Source of the DNA: Geodermatophilus siccatus
GTDB lineage: Bacteria > Actinomycetota > Actinomycetes > Mycobacteriales > Geodermatophilaceae
Length of the DNA: 64,000 bases
Direction: 5' to 3'
NCBI RefSeq assembly: GCF_900103785.1
Contig: NZ_FNHE01000007.1
Location: 224,123 to 288,122 of the forward strand
Part shown: one piece after another, positions 8,345 through 16,620 of the stretch
How positions within the stretch are numbered: position 1 is the first letter of the stretch
Layout of the letters: each line of letters begins with the position of its first letter
Translations under genes and position numbers: made by a program
Notes under the pieces: model-generated
What the model saw: the letters and a program-made list of their open reading frames with translations, nothing else
What the model was told of the DNA's origin: nothing
Database searches by the model: none

Positions 8345-9064
8345 TCAGCCCCAGTAGAGGCGGAAGCCGACCCGCCGCCGCTCGTCCTCGGTCAACGTCC
8401 CCATGTCGACGATCTGCCGTGCCTGCTCCTCGACCGGTTGGTCGGAGAGCAGCTCGAGGTAGCGGCGGTGCTCGCACAGCGAGGCCACCGCCTTCTCGAC
8501 ATGGTCGGCGACGTCCACCTCGTGCGGCGGGTCGGACAACTCGCTGACGGCGATGTACGTGACGCCGCGCCACGGCTCCTCGGGGAGGTCCGGGAAGATC
8601 CACTCGTTCGCGGCGTCGGCGACCGCGTCGATGGTGCTCTGCCCGAGCGCGCGGTGGTCGGCGGAGTTCACGTACGCCGGCGAGACGCCGGGCGGGGTCC
8701 AGGTCGCGCCGAAGTACCCGGTGACCACCATCTCGGGGCGGTGCCGGCGGATGGCCGCGGCCAGGTCGCGGCGCAGCTCCGGTCCGGCGACGAGGACGCC
8801 GTCCCGGTGGTCGAGGAACTCCACCTCCGAGACCCCGACGACGGCCGCCGAGCGGCGCTCCTCCTCCTCGCGCAACGGACCGGCCTCGGTCGGCGGGAGG
8901 CCGGCCATCCCGGCCTCACCCCGGGTCGCCAGCAGGTAGTGGACCTCCTTGCCGGCGGCCGTCCAGGCCGCGACGGCGGCCGCGAGGCCGTACTCGATGT
9001 CGTCGGGGTGCGCGGCCACGACCAGGGCGCGCTGCCAGTCGTCGGGCATCGGGAGCGGTGGCAT
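8345..9064 (-). CDS. PIG-L/LmbE-family deacetylase
   Basis: This 239-residue protein has the zinc-binding AHPDDIEYG near residue 18, a second metal-site segment NSADHRALGQ near residue 134 and the family length. PIG-L enzymes remove acetyl groups from N-acetylglucosamine-type substrates; MshB and Mca of mycothiol metabolism are actinobacterial members. The sequence alone does not say which substrate applies. It begins next to a LysR-type gene on the same strand (110 bases from start 9064 to stop region 9113), and ends 24 bases before the 5' end of rnpB. Confidence 0.85.
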   Translation of the reverse strand: MPPLPMPDDWQRALVVAAHPDDIEYGLAAAVAAWTAAGKEVHYLLATRGEAGMAGLPPTEAGPLREEEERRSAAVVGVSEVEFLDHRDGVLVAGPELRRDLAAAIRRHRPEMVVTGYFGATWTPPGVSPAYVNSADHRALGQSTIDAVADAANEWIFPDLPEEPWRGVTYIAVSELSDPPHEVDVADHVEKAVASLCEHRRYLELLSDQPVEEQARQIVDMGTLTEDERRRVGFRLYWG

Positions 9065-9112
9065 GGCGGGCAGTCTGCTCCGGGGGGACGACGATCGGCG
9101 AGACGGCGGACC

Positions 9113-10003
9113 TCACCGCTTCCGGGCGGCCTCGACGTGCCGGCGCGCCACCGCGAGCAGCGCGGCACCGGCGGGGGACGACGGCCCGCCGGTGCGCCAG
9201 GCCAGTTCGATGCGCGAGGTCACGGGCGGGTCCAGCGGCAGCGCCCGCAGCCGGTCCGCCGCCGCGGCCGCCACCGACGCCGGGACGACACCGGTGCCCA
9301 GGCCGCGCTCGGCGAGCAGGCACACCATCTCGAGGCCGGTCGCCTCGCAGGCCACCACCGGCGCCACCCCCGCGGCCGCGCACGCCGCGTCGAGCGCCGT
9401 CCGGCCACCGGTGCCCCGTGGCAGCGCCACGAGCCGGTGGGAGGCCAGCTCGGCCACGGCCAGCGAGCGCCCGCGCGGCGGACCGGCGACCGGCACCACA
9501 GCGACCTGCTCCTCCTCGTGGAGGACCGCCGTCTCCACGCCCGACGGCGGCGGCTGGGCCCGCCCCACCCAGGCCAGGTCCAGCCGGCCGGTGGACAGCG
9601 CGGCGAGCAGGTCGGCACCGGAGCCCTCGACCAGCACCACCTCGACGGCGGGGTGGGCCGTGGAGAAGTCGGCCAGCAGGTCGGCCAGCACGGTCGACGT
9701 GCACCCGACGACCATGCCGACCGCCACCCGCCCGCGCAGCAGCCCGGTGACCTCGTCGGCGACGTCCCGGGCCGCCGCCACCGCGGCCAGCGCCGCCCGC
9801 GCGTGCGCCAGCACAGCGACGCCGGCCTCCGTCGGCTGCGCACCGCTGCGCCCCCGCCGGAACAGCTGCACGCCCAGCTCCCGCTCCAGCGACCGGACCG
9901 CCGCGCTCACCGCCGGCTGGGCCACCAGCTCCCGCTGCGCGGCCGCCGTGAAGCTGCCCTCCTCGGCCACCGCGACGACGTACCGCAGCTGGTGCAGTTC
10001 CAT
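9113..10003 (-). CDS. LysR-family transcriptional regulator
   Basis: This is a 296-residue regulator. Its N-terminal helix-turn-helix reads ELHQLRYVVAVAEEGSFTAA and continues through the second helix (QPAVSAAVRSLERELG). A substrate-binding domain follows from about residue 90. I use the ATG at 10003; a GTG one codon earlier is possible. It is divergent from the SnoaL-like gene at 10074 with 70 bases between them, the usual place for a LysR target. That gene and the deaminase beyond it are the first candidates for regulation. The effector is unknown. Confidence 0.88.
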   Translation of the reverse strand: MELHQLRYVVAVAEEGSFTAAAQRELVAQPAVSAAVRSLERELGVQLFRRGRSGAQPTEAGVAVLAHARAALAAVAAARDVADEVTGLLRGRVAVGMVVGCTSTVLADLLADFSTAHPAVEVVLVEGSGADLLAALSTGRLDLAWVGRAQPPPSGVETAVLHEEEQVAVVPVAGPPRGRSLAVAELASHRLVALPRGTGGRTALDAACAAAGVAPVVACEATGLEMVCLLAERGLGTGVVPASVAAAAADRLRALPLDPPVTSRIELAWRTGGPSSPAGAALLAVARRHVEAARKR

Positions 10004-10073
10004 CACTGCAGGCTATGGAAGCCAGCACCACCGTGTCTTGGAGTTCTGGCCCGGCCGGCCGCACGGTGGAGCC

Positions 10074-10430
10074 ATGACCGACACCGCCACCCCCGCCGAG
10101 CTGGCCGAGACCTACTTCCGGTCCTGGCTGGCCCGCGACTTCGACACCCTCCGCGCCGTACTGGCCGACCACTGCACGTTCCGCGGCCCCCTGGGCACGG
10201 CCGACGACGCCGACACCTGCGTCGCCGGGCTGCGCGGGATGAGCCGGGTGCTCGAGGACGTCGTCGTCCGCCACCGGTTCGTCGACGGGGACGACGTCCT
10301 GACCTGGTTCGACCTGCACACCACCGGGGCGCCGCCGGCACCGACGGCCAACTGGATGCACACCGAGGACGGGCGGATCGTGCGCATCCAGGTCACCTTC
10401 GACCCGCGGCCGGTGGTGACCCCGCAGTGA
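10074..10430 (+). CDS. SnoaL-like (NTF2-fold) protein
   Basis: This 118-residue protein opens ELAETYFRSWLARDFDTLRA and continues through LADHCTFRGP and a closing strand pair around TEDGRIVRIQVTFDPRP. This is the cone-shaped NTF2/SnoaL fold. Family members range from polyketide cyclases and small hydrolases to non-catalytic binders, so no reaction is proposed. It starts at an ATG divergent from a LysR-type regulator and precedes the deaminase gene by 19 bases, so the two probably form an operon. Confidence 0.78.
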   Translation: MTDTATPAELAETYFRSWLARDFDTLRAVLADHCTFRGPLGTADDADTCVAGLRGMSRVLEDVVVRHRFVDGDDVLTWFDLHTTGAPPAPTANWMHTEDGRIVRIQVTFDPRPVVTPQ

Positions 10431-10449
10431 GCCGTCGCAGGATGGGCGC

Positions 10450-10938
10450 ATGGTCGACGACGCGGACCTCGCCCACCTGCGCCGCTGCGTGGCGCTCGCC
10501 CGCACGGCCCTCGAGTCCGGCGACGAGCCGTTCGGGTCGGTGCTGGTCGACGCCGAGGGGCGGGTCCGCTTCGAGGACTCCAACCACGTGGCCGGTGGCG
10601 ACGCCACCCAGCACCCCGAGTTCGCCATCGCCCGCTGGGCCGCCGAGCACCTGACCCCCGACGAGCGGACCGCGGCGACCGTCTACACCTCCGGCGAGCA
10701 CTGCCCGATGTGCTCCGCCGCCCACGCCTGGGTCGGGCTCGGCCGCATCGTCTACGCCAGCTCGTCGGCGCAGCTCGCGTCCTGGTCGGCCGAGCTCGGC
10801 GTCCCGCCGGCACCCGTCCGCCCGCTGCCGATCGGCGAGGTGGCTCCGGGCGTGCCGGTCGAGGGCCCGGTGGCCGGCCTCGACGAGGAGGTCCACGAGC
10901 TGCACCGGCGACGGTTCGGCCAGGGCCCGGCGTCCTAG
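10450..10938 (+). CDS. Cytidine/guanine deaminase-family zinc enzyme
   Basis: This 162-residue protein shows the zinc-deaminase signature, with a metal and proton-shuttle motif HPEF near residue 56 and CPMC near residue 82 after YTSGEH. The usual first motif is HAE and the second PCxxC. Here Ala is replaced by Pro and the Pro before the first Cys by His, but the His, Glu and both Cys needed for catalysis are kept. The family deaminates free bases, nucleosides or tRNA adenosine; the substrate is unresolved. The gene follows the SnoaL-like gene and its stop overlaps the convergent methyltransferase stop by four bases. Confidence 0.82.
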   Translation: MVDDADLAHLRRCVALARTALESGDEPFGSVLVDAEGRVRFEDSNHVAGGDATQHPEFAIARWAAEHLTPDERTAATVYTSGEHCPMCSAAHAWVGLGRIVYASSSAQLASWSAELGVPPAPVRPLPIGEVAPGVPVEGPVAGLDEEVHELHRRRFGQGPAS

Positions 10939-11945
10939 CGCCGGGCCAGCACGGCCACCAGCGGCTGCCCCGGCACGAGCCGCCGGGCCGGTGCGGGCCG
11001 CAGGCCCGCCTCGGCGAGCTGCTGGCGCAGCGGCTCGACCTCGGGCAGCTCCATGCCCTCGCCCTGGGCGCGGAGCAGCAGGTCGAAGTGCCGGCTGAAG
11101 GGGTCCGGCGTGGCCGCGGTCGTCGTGACGAGCAGCGCGCCGCCCTCCGACAGCAGCCCCGCCACGGCCCGGAACAGGCGGACGCGTTCGGCGAGCGGCA
11201 GGTAGTAGACGACGTTGGCGAGGAGCGCGAGGTCGTAGGGGCCGCCGGCCTCACCGCCGGCCGCGAGGGCCAGCACGTCGCCGCGCAGCACGCGGGTCCG
11301 CCCGCGCAGCCCCCGCCGCGCGAGCAGCCGCTCGGCGATGTCGGCGACGGCCTCGTCGACCTCGATGCCCGTGCCCTCCGCCGCCGGCGCAGCGGCCAGC
11401 ATCGCGGCCAGGTTCTGCCCCGCTCCGCACCCGACGTCCAGCACCCGCGCGGGGCGCACCTCGCGCACCGCAGTTCCCAGGACCTCGTGCAGGACCGGCT
11501 CCATCGCGCGGGTGAGCTGGGCGATCGTCTCCCCCCGCTCGGCGACGTCGCGACGTGGCGGCCCCCCGCGCAGCTGGGAGGGCAGTTCCCGGTAGAGCCC
11601 GGTGTGGAAGCCGGCGAACCCCTCGTACGCGCCGCGCAGCACCGCGTCGTCCAGCAGCCGCCGGCCGCGCCGCGACAGCGACCACCCGCCCGCCGAGGCG
11701 CGGACGAGTCCGTGGGCCTGCAGCACCCGCAGCCACGGCTCGAGCAGGCCGGCGTCGTCGAGGCCCAGCTGCGCGCGCACGGACGCGGTGTCGGCCGGCC
11801 CGTCCCGCAGGCACTCGAGCACGCCGGTGGACAGGCCTGCGGCACCCACCGCGAGCCGGACGGCGGCCAGGCCGTCCCGGGCGGCGCGCAGCCACGGCAG
11901 CCCGCCGCCGCAGAGCAGCTTGGCGGCGGCGACGAGGCGGCTCAT
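10935..11945 (-). CDS. SAM-dependent methyltransferase with N-terminal winged helix
   Basis: This is a 336-residue protein. Residues 30-100 resemble the dimerisation/winged-helix part of O-methyltransferase-like proteins (STGVLECLRDGP, then GLLEPWLRVLQAHGLV). The catalytic domain has motif I VLDVGCGAGQNLAAML near residue 170 and an acidic GIEVDEAV. It accepts a methyl donor; the acceptor is unknown. The start ATG overlaps the stop of the alpha/beta hydrolase by four bases (ATGA type), so the two genes are translationally coupled in a three-gene minus-strand operon. Confidence 0.85.
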   Translation of the reverse strand: MSRLVAAAKLLCGGGLPWLRAARDGLAAVRLAVGAAGLSTGVLECLRDGPADTASVRAQLGLDDAGLLEPWLRVLQAHGLVRASAGGWSLSRRGRRLLDDAVLRGAYEGFAGFHTGLYRELPSQLRGGPPRRDVAERGETIAQLTRAMEPVLHEVLGTAVREVRPARVLDVGCGAGQNLAAMLAAAPAAEGTGIEVDEAVADIAERLLARRGLRGRTRVLRGDVLALAAGGEAGGPYDLALLANVVYYLPLAERVRLFRAVAGLLSEGGALLVTTTAATPDPFSRHFDLLLRAQGEGMELPEVEPLRQQLAEAGLRPAPARRLVPGQPLVAVLARR

Positions 11946-12733
11946 GCGCCCTCCCTCTCCTCCAGGGGTGGCCCGGCACCTGCCGGGACGTGCAGGTCAC
12001 CGTCTCCCACGGCGTCGAGGGACGCACCCCGGCGCCCGGCGACCTCCAGCAGGACGGCGGCCAGCTCGTCCGGCGCGCTGACCATCGGGTCGTGGCCGGT
12101 GGCCAGCTCGACGACCTCCCACCCCGGCTGGGACCGCACCAGCCGGCGCGAGGGGTCGATGGTCGGCAGCGCCGGCGCGGTGCAGTCGACGTAGGTGCGC
12201 GGCCGGGCGGCCCACCGGTCGGCGTCGAAGTGCAGCGGGTCCTCGTACACCCCACCGGGCTGCGGGGTCTGCCGCTGCTCCACCCACGCGGCGTCGTCCC
12301 CGGTGAGGCCGTAGGCCGACGCCGGCGGCGGCGGGATGTGCCCGCGCTCGGCGATCACCGCGCGGCGGGCGGCCCGCGTCTCCGGCGGGTTGCCGTCGGC
12401 CCAGCTCTGCCCGGGCGTCGGGACGACGGCGTCGACGTACACCAGCCGGCCGACCTCCTCACCCAGCCGGTCGGCCGCGCCGGTGACGACGAGTCCGCCG
12501 TAGCTGTGCCCGACCAGGACGGCGCCGGAGCACTCGCCGGCGCGCACCGCGGCCACGACGTCCTCGACGTGCGTGGCGAGGGTGACCTCCGGCGAGAGCT
12601 GGTGCGCCCGCTCCCCCACCCCGGTCAGCGGCACGGGCAGGACGGAGTGCCCGGCCCGCTCCAGCGCCGGCAGCACCCGCGCCCAGCACCAGGCGCCGTG
12701 CCAGGCCCCCGCCACCAGGACGACGGTGGTCAC
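11942..12733 (-). CDS. Alpha/beta hydrolase
   Basis: This 263-residue protein opens TTVVLVAGAWHGAWCWARVL, which places an oxyanion-hole segment early. The nucleophile elbow reads GHSYGG near residue 79, and a late GHDPM supplies the likely catalytic His. The layout is that of the salicylate/methyl-ester esterase-like group, but the substrate is unknown. The GTG start at 12733 overlaps the preceding gene's stop by four bases, and its own stop overlaps the methyltransferase start. The gene is the middle member of a tightly coupled operon. Confidence 0.85.
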   Translation of the reverse strand: MTTVVLVAGAWHGAWCWARVLPALERAGHSVLPVPLTGVGERAHQLSPEVTLATHVEDVVAAVRAGECSGAVLVGHSYGGLVVTGAADRLGEEVGRLVYVDAVVPTPGQSWADGNPPETRAARRAVIAERGHIPPPPASAYGLTGDDAAWVEQRQTPQPGGVYEDPLHFDADRWAARPRTYVDCTAPALPTIDPSRRLVRSQPGWEVVELATGHDPMVSAPDELAAVLLEVAGRRGASLDAVGDGDLHVPAGAGPPLEEREGA

Positions 12734-13089
12734 CGGCCCCGCGCCACGTCGAGCGCGATGCGGATCAGCGGCGCCTGCAGCGGCAGCCGGACGGCGGCCA
12801 CCGCCATCGGCAGCGCCCGCCGCGGCACGACGCGGACGGTGTGCAGGTGGGCGGGCAGGAAGGCGACCAGCAGCGCTGCCGCGGCCCACCCCCCGGCCCG
12901 CCGCGTCACCGGCACCGCCATCAGCCCGGCCGTCCCGATCTCGGCCACCCCGCTGGCGTACACCCAGGCGCGGGCGTCGCCCAGCTCCGGCGGCACCAGC
13001 CACTCGTACGTGCGCGGCCGGACCAGGTGCAGCACCCCCGACCCGCCGAGCGCCGCCGCCAGGACCCTCGCCGTCCGTGTGAGCTCCAC
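12730..13089 (-). CDS. Small DoxX-like membrane protein
   Basis: This 119-residue protein has about four hydrophobic helices (ARVLAAALGGSGVLHL, the WVYASGVAEIGTAGLMAV stretch, GGWAAAALLVAFLPAH and a last weak one). It resembles DoxX/SURF4-like small membrane proteins. Its job is unknown. The GTG at 13089 is the first reasonable start. It leads a three-gene operon with an alpha/beta hydrolase and a methyltransferase, all overlapping by four bases. It is divergent from the TauE/SafE permease at 13114, leaving only 24 bases between the starts. Confidence 0.65.
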   Translation of the reverse strand: MELTRTARVLAAALGGSGVLHLVRPRTYEWLVPPELGDARAWVYASGVAEIGTAGLMAVPVTRRAGGWAAAALLVAFLPAHLHTVRVVPRRALPMAVAAVRLPLQAPLIRIALDVARGR

Positions 13090-13113
13090 GCGGTCACCGT
13101 AGGCTCGCCGTTC

Positions 13114-13869
13114 GTGTCCGCCCTCGACCTGGCCATCGCGGCGGGCGTCGCCCTCGTCGCCGGCGCGATCAACTCCGTCGCCGGCGGCGGCTCGCTGATC
13201 CTCTTCCCCACGCTCGTCGCACTGGGGCTGGGGACCGTGGCCGCCAACGTCACCAACTCGATCGCCCAGTGGCCGGGCTACCTCGGCGGCGTACTCGGCT
13301 TCCGCTCGGAGTACGCCGGCCAGCGCGGACGGCTGCTCCGCTTCGGCCTGGCCGCGCTGCTCGGCGGCGTGACCGGCAGCGTCCTGCTGCTCACGACGCC
13401 CAGCGAGGCCTTCGACGTCGTCGTCCCCGTGCTGGTCCTGCTGGCCAGCCTGCTGCTGGCGGTGCAGCCGCTGCTCACCCGGCGGTTGAAGCAGACCGAG
13501 GACGGCGGCCCGCGGCGCGACCCGGGGTGGCTGTACGCGGCGCTGTTCCTGGCCACGGTCTACGGCGGCTACTTCGGCGGTGCCCTCGGCGTCATCCTGG
13601 TCGGCGTCCTCGGGGTGGGCCTGCACCGGCTCAAGCTGGCCAACGCGCTGAAGTCGGCGCTCTCGGCGGTCACCGCCACCGTCACCGTCGTCGTGTTCGG
13701 CCTGTTCGGACCGGTCGCCTGGCAGGTCGTCGCCGTCGCCGCGCCGGCCAGCCTGCTCGGCGGCTTCCTCGGCGCCCGCATCGCCACCCGGATCCCGGTC
13801 AGGCCGCTGCGGGTGTTCATCGTCGTCTTCGGCGTCGCGGTCTCGCTCTACCTGTTCACGCGGATCTGA
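13114..13869 (+). CDS. TauE/SafE-family membrane permease
   Basis: This 251-residue protein has about eight hydrophobic segments. Both family repeats are visible, GAINSVAGGGSLILFPTL near the N-terminus and GGYFGGALGVILVGVLG in the middle. TauE/SafE proteins move anions such as sulfite, sulfoacetate or other organosulfur compounds across the cytoplasmic membrane. The exact cargo cannot be read. The GTG start is 24 bases from the divergent DoxX-like gene, so promoters must overlap. A strong GC palindrome follows the stop. Confidence 0.87.
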   Translation: MSALDLAIAAGVALVAGAINSVAGGGSLILFPTLVALGLGTVAANVTNSIAQWPGYLGGVLGFRSEYAGQRGRLLRFGLAALLGGVTGSVLLLTTPSEAFDVVVPVLVLLASLLLAVQPLLTRRLKQTEDGGPRRDPGWLYAALFLATVYGGYFGGALGVILVGVLGVGLHRLKLANALKSALSAVTATVTVVVFGLFGPVAWQVVAVAAPASLLGGFLGARIATRIPVRPLRVFIVVFGVAVSLYLFTRI

Positions 13870-13870
13870 C

Positions 13871-13888
13871 CGCGCGGGGCCCCGCGCG
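13871..13888. terminator. GC palindrome after the permease gene
   Basis: A perfect 18-base palindrome, CGCGCGGGG followed by CCCCGCGCG, starts two bases after the TauE/SafE stop codon. There is no T-run, as is common for actinobacterial hairpin terminators. A terminator role is inferred from position. Confidence 0.45.
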
Positions 13889-13988
13889 CGCTGTGGGCCG
13901 CGTTACACGTGTGACGGAGGGGTCCACCCGGACGCGGACACGCCCCGCGCGTCCCCGCCGGACGCGGGGCCCTGCCTAGCGTCGGGTC

Positions 13989-14201
13989 ATGCGCGAGAAC
14001 CGACTCTCCCCGGTCCGGGACGTGGACGACGCCGCCCGGGTCCAGCAGCTGCACCTGATCGCCGCGGCGCGGGCCGCGGCCGTGCGGCCGACGTCCGAGC
14101 AGCAGGTCTCCGACATCGTCCGCGTCACCGTGGACGACGAGGTCGACACCCGGACCTTCCGGGCGATCGTCGCCGACATCTCCGACGACGTCCTGCGGTG
14201 A
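13989..14201 (+). CDS. Small hypothetical protein
   Basis: This 70-residue, mostly helical acidic protein has the stretch DDAARVQQLHLIAAARAAAV followed by an aspartate-rich half and ends DISDDVLR. I do not recognise a family. The ATG at 13989 is the only good start. The stop codon falls inside the left arm of a bidirectional hairpin shared with nadA. Codon usage matches the host. It could be a small regulator or a partner protein; nothing in the sequence decides this. Confidence 0.55.
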   Translation: MRENRLSPVRDVDDAARVQQLHLIAAARAAAVRPTSEQQVSDIVRVTVDDEVDTRTFRAIVADISDDVLR

Positions 14202-14238
14202 GTCCCCGGCCATCTCCGCGGAGATGGCCGGGAACTCA
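14198..14238. terminator. Bidirectional hairpin terminator between convergent genes
   Basis: Arms CCCGGCCATCTCCG and CGGAGATGGCCGGG form a perfect 28-base palindrome, extended by GTGAGT and ACTCAC outer arms with a one-base mismatch. The outer arms contain the stop codons of the small gene (TGA, 14199-14201) and of nadA (TCA on this strand, 14236-14238). It should end transcription from both sides. Confidence 0.75.
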
Positions 14239-15267
14239 CTCGCCGCCGCGGCCCGGCTCCCCGATCGCGATCATCGCCTCCACGGCCCGACGGGCCCGGG
14301 CGGCGGTCCCGGCGTCGACGTCCACCGCGCCCTCGCCGGTGCGCAGCGTCCGCAGCAGCTTGGCCGGCGTGATCATCTTCATGTAGCGGCAGGCGGCGCG
14401 GTCGTTCATCGGGATGAACTGCGTCCCGGAGTTGAGCGCCCGCAGCTGGTGCAGGATGCCGACCTCGGTGGCCACCAGGACCTGCGGGGCGCGCGTGGTC
14501 GCGGCCTGCTCCACCATGCCGCCGGTGGACAGCACCCGCGTGCGCTCGGCCGGCAGGTCGCCGTGGCTGACCAGGTCGAGCACCGAGGTGGTGCAGCCGC
14601 ACTCCGGGTGCACGAGGATCTCGGCGTCCGGGTGGGCGGCCACCTGCGCGCGGACGTCGGACGGGCTGATGCCGGCGTGCACGTGGCACTCCCCCGCCCA
14701 CACGTGGACGTTCTCCCGCCCGGTCACCCGCTTGACGTGCGCGCCGAGGAACTGGTCGGGGCAGAAGAGGACCTCCCGGTCCTCCGGGATCGACCGGATC
14801 ACGTCGGCGGCGTTGGACGACGTGCAGCAGATGTCGGTCTCGGCCTTCACCGCCGCGGTGGTGTTCACGTAGCTGACGACGACGGCGCCGGGGTGCTCGG
14901 CCTTCCACTCGCGCAGCTGCTCGGCGGTGATGGAGTCGGCCAGCGAGCAGCCCGCCTCGTGGTCGGGCAGCAGCACGGTCTTGTCCGGCGAGAGAATCTT
15001 CGCCGTCTCGGCCATGAAGTGGACGCCGCAGAAGACGATCTCGCGGGCGTCGGTCTGCGCCGCGACCCGCGACAGGTACAGCGAGTCGCCGGTGAAGTGG
15101 GCGACGTCCTGGATCTCGGGGACCTGGTAGTTGTGCGCCAGGACCACCGCGCCGCGCTCCTCGGCCAGCCGGCGGACCTCTGCGGCCCAGGTCTCGTACT
15201 CGGCCGGCGAGAGGGTGCGCTCGTCGCCGGCGACGGCGGGGGTGGCGGGCGCGGTGGTGGTGGTCAC
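14236..15267 (-). CDS. nadA: Quinolinate synthase
   Basis: NadA condenses iminoaspartate with dihydroxyacetone phosphate to quinolinate in NAD synthesis, using a 4Fe-4S cluster. The 343-residue protein matches the family length. Visible hallmarks are [36 protein letters not shown] with the first cluster Cys, [10 protein letters not shown] with the second, and HPECGC with the third; also GVNMNDR-like [14 protein letters not shown] near the end. The GTG at 15267 has GAGGAG upstream. Unusually, the partner genes nadB and nadC are not adjacent. Confidence 0.96.
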   Translation of the reverse strand: MTTTTAPATPAVAGDERTLSPAEYETWAAEVRRLAEERGAVVLAHNYQVPEIQDVAHFTGDSLYLSRVAAQTDAREIVFCGVHFMAETAKILSPDKTVLLPDHEAGCSLADSITAEQLREWKAEHPGAVVVSYVNTTAAVKAETDICCTSSNAADVIRSIPEDREVLFCPDQFLGAHVKRVTGRENVHVWAGECHVHAGISPSDVRAQVAAHPDAEILVHPECGCTTSVLDLVSHGDLPAERTRVLSTGGMVEQAATTRAPQVLVATEVGILHQLRALNSGTQFIPMNDRAACRYMKMITPAKLLRTLRTGEGAVDVDAGTAARARRAVEAMIAIGEPGRGGE

Positions 15268-15525
15268 GGAGCTCCTCGGCGGGGTGGGCGGCGGCCACAT
15301 GATGCCCCGCGTGACACGGTGGCTGTGGCGCGGGGCACCCCGACCAACGCCGTCCCCCCGTCCGCGCTTCCCGGCACCGCCGGACGTCGTGGAGGAGGTG
15401 CCTGACCCGCCGTCCCTCCGCCACCCGCGGGTCCTCGCGGCCATCACCGTCGCCTCCCGCCGCCGGGCGCCTCCGCCCGGTGGCCCCGCCCCGAGCGTGC
15501 CGGGGTGGGAGGACGGGTCCTGCTC

Positions 15526-16620
15526 CTAGCGGAGGTGCCCGGTGTCGTTGACCAGGCGGACGGCGGCCCGCCCGTCGGAGCGCCACGCGATGGTGCTGAG
15601 GGACGCCGCCTCGAGGAACACCCGGTGGACGACGTCGTCGGGCACGTCGAGGCCGGCGGCGAGCAGCAGCTTGATCGGCGTGACGTGGGAGACGACGAGC
15701 ACCGTCTTCCCGGCGTGCCCCCGCAGGATGCGGGCCCGGGCGCGGGCGACCCGGTCGCTGACGTCGGCGACCGACTCCCCGCCGGGTGCTGCGACGCTGA
15801 TGTCCTCGGCGAACCGGCGGGCCGCCAGCGGGTGCCGCTGCTTGGCCTCCTCGGCGGTGAGGCCCTCGAAGTCGCCGAAGTCCAGCTCGACCAGGTCGTC
15901 GTCGTACTGCACCGGCAGCCCGAGCACCGCGCCGACCACCTCGGCGGTCTCCCGGGTGCGGCGCAACGGCGAGGCCACGATGACGTCGATGCCGAGCTCC
16001 GCGGCCCGTTTCGCCCCGGCCTCGGCCTCGGCCCTGCCGATCGCCGACAGGGGCAGGTCGTTGCGGCCGCTGTAGCGACGTTCCGGCGTGTGCTCGGTCC
16101 GCCCGTGCCGCAGCAGGTGCGTGACGGTGGTGACGGCCGGCGCACGCGGGGGCACCGGCTGGACGTCGTCGCCCGCGGTGGTGGGCTCGGCGGCGAGGTC
16201 GCGGTGGACCGGCCGGCCGTCCATCGCGCTGTTGGCCAGCGCGTCGGCGGCGCCGTTCTGCGCACGGGGCACCCAGGTGTACCGGACGCTGCCCAGCTGC
16301 CGGGCGATCTGCTGGGCCTGCAGCGCGAGCTTCTGCATGTCGGGGTGCTTGACCTTCCACCGACCCGACATCTGCTCGACGACGAGCTTGGAGTCCATCC
16401 GCACCTCGACGTCGGCGGTCGGGTCGAGGTCGAGCGCGGCCTGCAGCCCGGCGACCAGGCCGCCGTACTCGGCGACGTTGTTCGTCGCCCGCCCGACGGA
16501 CTCGGCCCGTTCCGCCAGCACCTTGCCGGTCGTCGCGTCCCGCACGAGAGCGCCGTAGCCGGCCGGGCCGGGGTTGCCGCGCGAGCCGCCGTCGGCCTCG
16601 ACGACCAGCCGGCGGGTCAC
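15526..16620 (-). CDS. Bifunctional RNase H/acid phosphatase
   Basis: The protein has 364 residues and two enzymes in one chain. Residues 1-135 form an RNase HI domain: the catalytic Asp in VEADGGSRGNPGPAGYG, the Glu in NNVAEYGG and the Asp in RMDSKLVVEQM. Residues 165-364 form a histidine phosphatase of the CobC type: LLRHGRTEHTPERR with the phosphorylated His, ELDFGDFEG and VVSHVTPIK. Mycobacterial Rv2228c has this same fusion. It degrades RNA in RNA-DNA hybrids and may act on alpha-ribazole phosphate. The GTG start overlaps the zinc-ribbon gene stop by four bases. Confidence 0.93.
   Translation of the reverse strand: MTRRLVVEADGGSRGNPGPAGYGALVRDATTGKVLAERAESVGRATNNVAEYGGLVAGLQAALDLDPTADVEVRMDSKLVVEQMSGRWKVKHPDMQKLALQAQQIARQLGSVRYTWVPRAQNGAADALANSAMDGRPVHRDLAAEPTTAGDDVQPVPPRAPAVTTVTHLLRHGRTEHTPERRYSGRNDLPLSAIGRAEAEAGAKRAAELGIDVIVASPLRRTRETAEVVGAVLGLPVQYDDDLVELDFGDFEGLTAEEAKQRHPLAARRFAEDISVAAPGGESVADVSDRVARARARILRGHAGKTVLVVSHVTPIKLLLAAGLDVPDDVVHRVFLEAASLSTIAWRSDGRAAVRLVNDTGHLR

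Noticed and set aside
15280..15525. Small plus-strand frame upstream of nadA
   Set aside because: Proline- and arginine-rich text with no start signal; the stretch is intergenic.
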